Assembly (NCBI GenBank): GCA_037389465.1
Contig: JAZARR010000175.1
Coordinates: 3,410,001 to 3,474,000 of the forward strand
DNA: 64,000 bases
From: Baylisascaris procyonis
Taxonomy: Eukaryota > Nematoda > Chromadorea > Rhabditida > Ascarididae
Reading direction: 5' to 3'
Shown: positions 62,887-64,000 of the stretch, one piece after another
Position numbering within the stretch: position 1 is the stretch's first letter
How the letters are laid out: every line of letters begins with the position of its first letter
Notes under the pieces: model-generated
Told to the model about the DNA's origin: nothing
Database searches by the model: none
Seen by the model: only the letters and a program-made list of their open reading frames with translations
Program-made: the position numbers and the translations under genes

Positions 62887-63876
62887 ATGTTTTTTTTCTA
62901 TTGTCGATCATTGCTCTTCTATTAGAAAATTCGACTTGACGTCATCGCTAATTATTTTTTGCAAACTTTCGCAATAATAATATGATCTAGAAGAAATTAT
63001 TTTTTGATCACTTTGATGCACCAATAGATCAAATAAGTTAATTCTGCGAAATTCTATCATCGAGTCAAGTCCAGTGTCATAAATGACCTCTCGCAGAGTG
63101 GTTCGATGTGGTGTTATTTGGATTGTATGTGGTTTGATATGAACGAGTTTTTCGTGTTCGTTTCTTTAATTTTGCTGCTTGATTTATGCTTTCAAAAATA
63201 TTAGCATATTTTTTGAACGCCTATTATTAAACACATCCGTCCGTCTCTCTCTCTCTCTTTCTTTCCCTCTCTCTCTCTCTGTGAGTGTGTCTATTTCTTT
63301 GTGCACTTCTTTTGGAAATATATGTGACTATCTCCTTCTCCAATGTTATGGTTGATATCGCTTCTCTCTTATCGATTCCATAAACATTGCGTGGATACAA
63401 TCATGGATTATGGTCTTTTTTTGATTTATTTTTTGGGTATTTTCTTTTTTTTTTGCGTTTCTCATTTTATGAGAATCGTCTCTATAATAATACATTTATT
63501 GTTAATTTCTTGGCATTTTTTTTCCTTTCACCAATTATTGCCTTCTGTTAAATTAGTGAGAAAAAAAATTTTTTTAACGAGAATTTCACTTTTCGAGAAT
63601 TTTTCACATTCATTCTTTCTCTCATTAAAAAAAACGTTACGAAGATAATTTCTTATCTAAATTAAGAAACTAAAAATTTTTTTTTCCGTTCATTAAATTT
63701 ATCAAATTTATTCACCGGTAATTTTTGCATTATTTGTGCCTTTAGTTTAGTAATTTTCAATGCATTACGCTTTTTTAGTTTCTTAACCATGTAATAACTC
63801 TGAGTCTTCCCTATAAGTAAAAACGTATCTGCCGCGTGTTTTGTGCATTTTCTATGGTCGATATACCATTAATAAA
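62887..63876 (+). other. Probable 3' UTR with candidate polyadenylation signal
   Basis: Non-coding and AT-rich. AATAAA at 63871-63876 is the first canonical signal after the stop. ATTAAA at 63226-63231 and AATAAT near 62971 are weaker, closer candidates. A CT-rich microsatellite lies at about 63241-63281. The cleavage site cannot be set from sequence. Confidence 0.45.
63241..63281. repeat. CT-rich microsatellite in probable 3' UTR
   Basis: Two (CT)n blocks separated by a TTTCTTTCC-type interruption. On the sense strand it is a polypyrimidine tract. Confidence 0.85.
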
Positions 63877-64000
63877 GTCTATGTGGAATTTGATATTTTC
63901 ATATATTTTCATTCAAGTCAAACAAAATTTATGCAACTTAAATTAAATCTCAAATAGGTGATCAAAAGCGATTAATGTTTAAATCATTTAGAAAACCACT
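63877..64000. other. Downstream sequence, no feature seen
   Basis: AT-rich, with no exon, RNA gene or repeat that I can support. Confidence 0.5.

Noticed and set aside
1..64000. tRNA, rRNA or other structured RNA genes
   Set aside because: No cloverleaf-like or rRNA-like sequence was noticed by eye; a covariance-model scan was not possible here.

Overview
The window is a stretch of nematode-type nuclear genome. It is AT-rich, with many short exons. Most introns end in nematode-like T-rich acceptors (TTTCAG or TTTTAG) and most start with GTAAGT/GTATGT-like donors. Everything coding that I can support belongs to one giant gene on the + strand. The window opens inside one of its introns and contains its stop codon (TAA, 62884-62886). 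I threaded 55 exons by hand. Every intron phase agrees with the next exon, giving an uninterrupted partial product of about 9,494 residues. The domain set (Ig I-set, FN3, EGF, VWA and very long Pro/Asp/Gly repeats) matches DIG-1/mesocentin, the giant basement-membrane protein of Caenorhabditis elegans (about 13,100 aa). The species and nematode clade cannot be fixed from the sequence alone.

Layout: (1) 219-20214 encodes an adhesive rod of six Ig and ten FN3 domains. The order is Ig-FN3, Ig-FN3, then four times Ig-FN3-FN3, with phase-1 introns at the domain borders. (2) 22170-22324 is a small six-cysteine EGF-like domain. (3) 22943-48012 holds three repeat exons of 8,780, 1,929 and 9,613 bp, with a VWA domain at each junction. 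(4) 49919-58816 encodes three more VWA domains. (5) 58887-62886 is a C-terminal block: an unusual cysteine-containing FN3-like domain, a cysteine-rich segment, a Ca-binding-type EGF domain and a short basic/aromatic C-terminus. (6) 62887-64000 is 3' UTR and downstream sequence.

The most striking element is the repeat region. All three repeat exons are built from one cysteine-free module of 72 residues, made of four sub-units of 16+16+18+22 residues around x-P-T-[DN]-x-x-G. The exons differ in higher-order organisation. The first carries a 648-bp (three-module) unit in seven near-identical copies. The third carries a 432-bp (two-module) unit in 18 exactly spaced copies, of which the last eight alternate to give an 864-bp period. 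This is satellite-like organisation inside an open reading frame. The five VWA domains all lack a canonical DxSxS metal site. All five share a phase-2 intron after the TDG-equivalent strand, so they appear to come from one ancestral tandem series into which the repeat exons grew.

Function (family knowledge plus inference): a secreted matrix giant with an Ig/FN3 adhesive N-terminal part, a very long flexible or solenoid spacer, and a VWA/EGF C-terminal interaction head. No second protein-coding gene, RNA gene, CRISPR array or intact mobile element was found. The introns contain (TA)n microsatellites, a few G-rich motifs and small tandem duplications.
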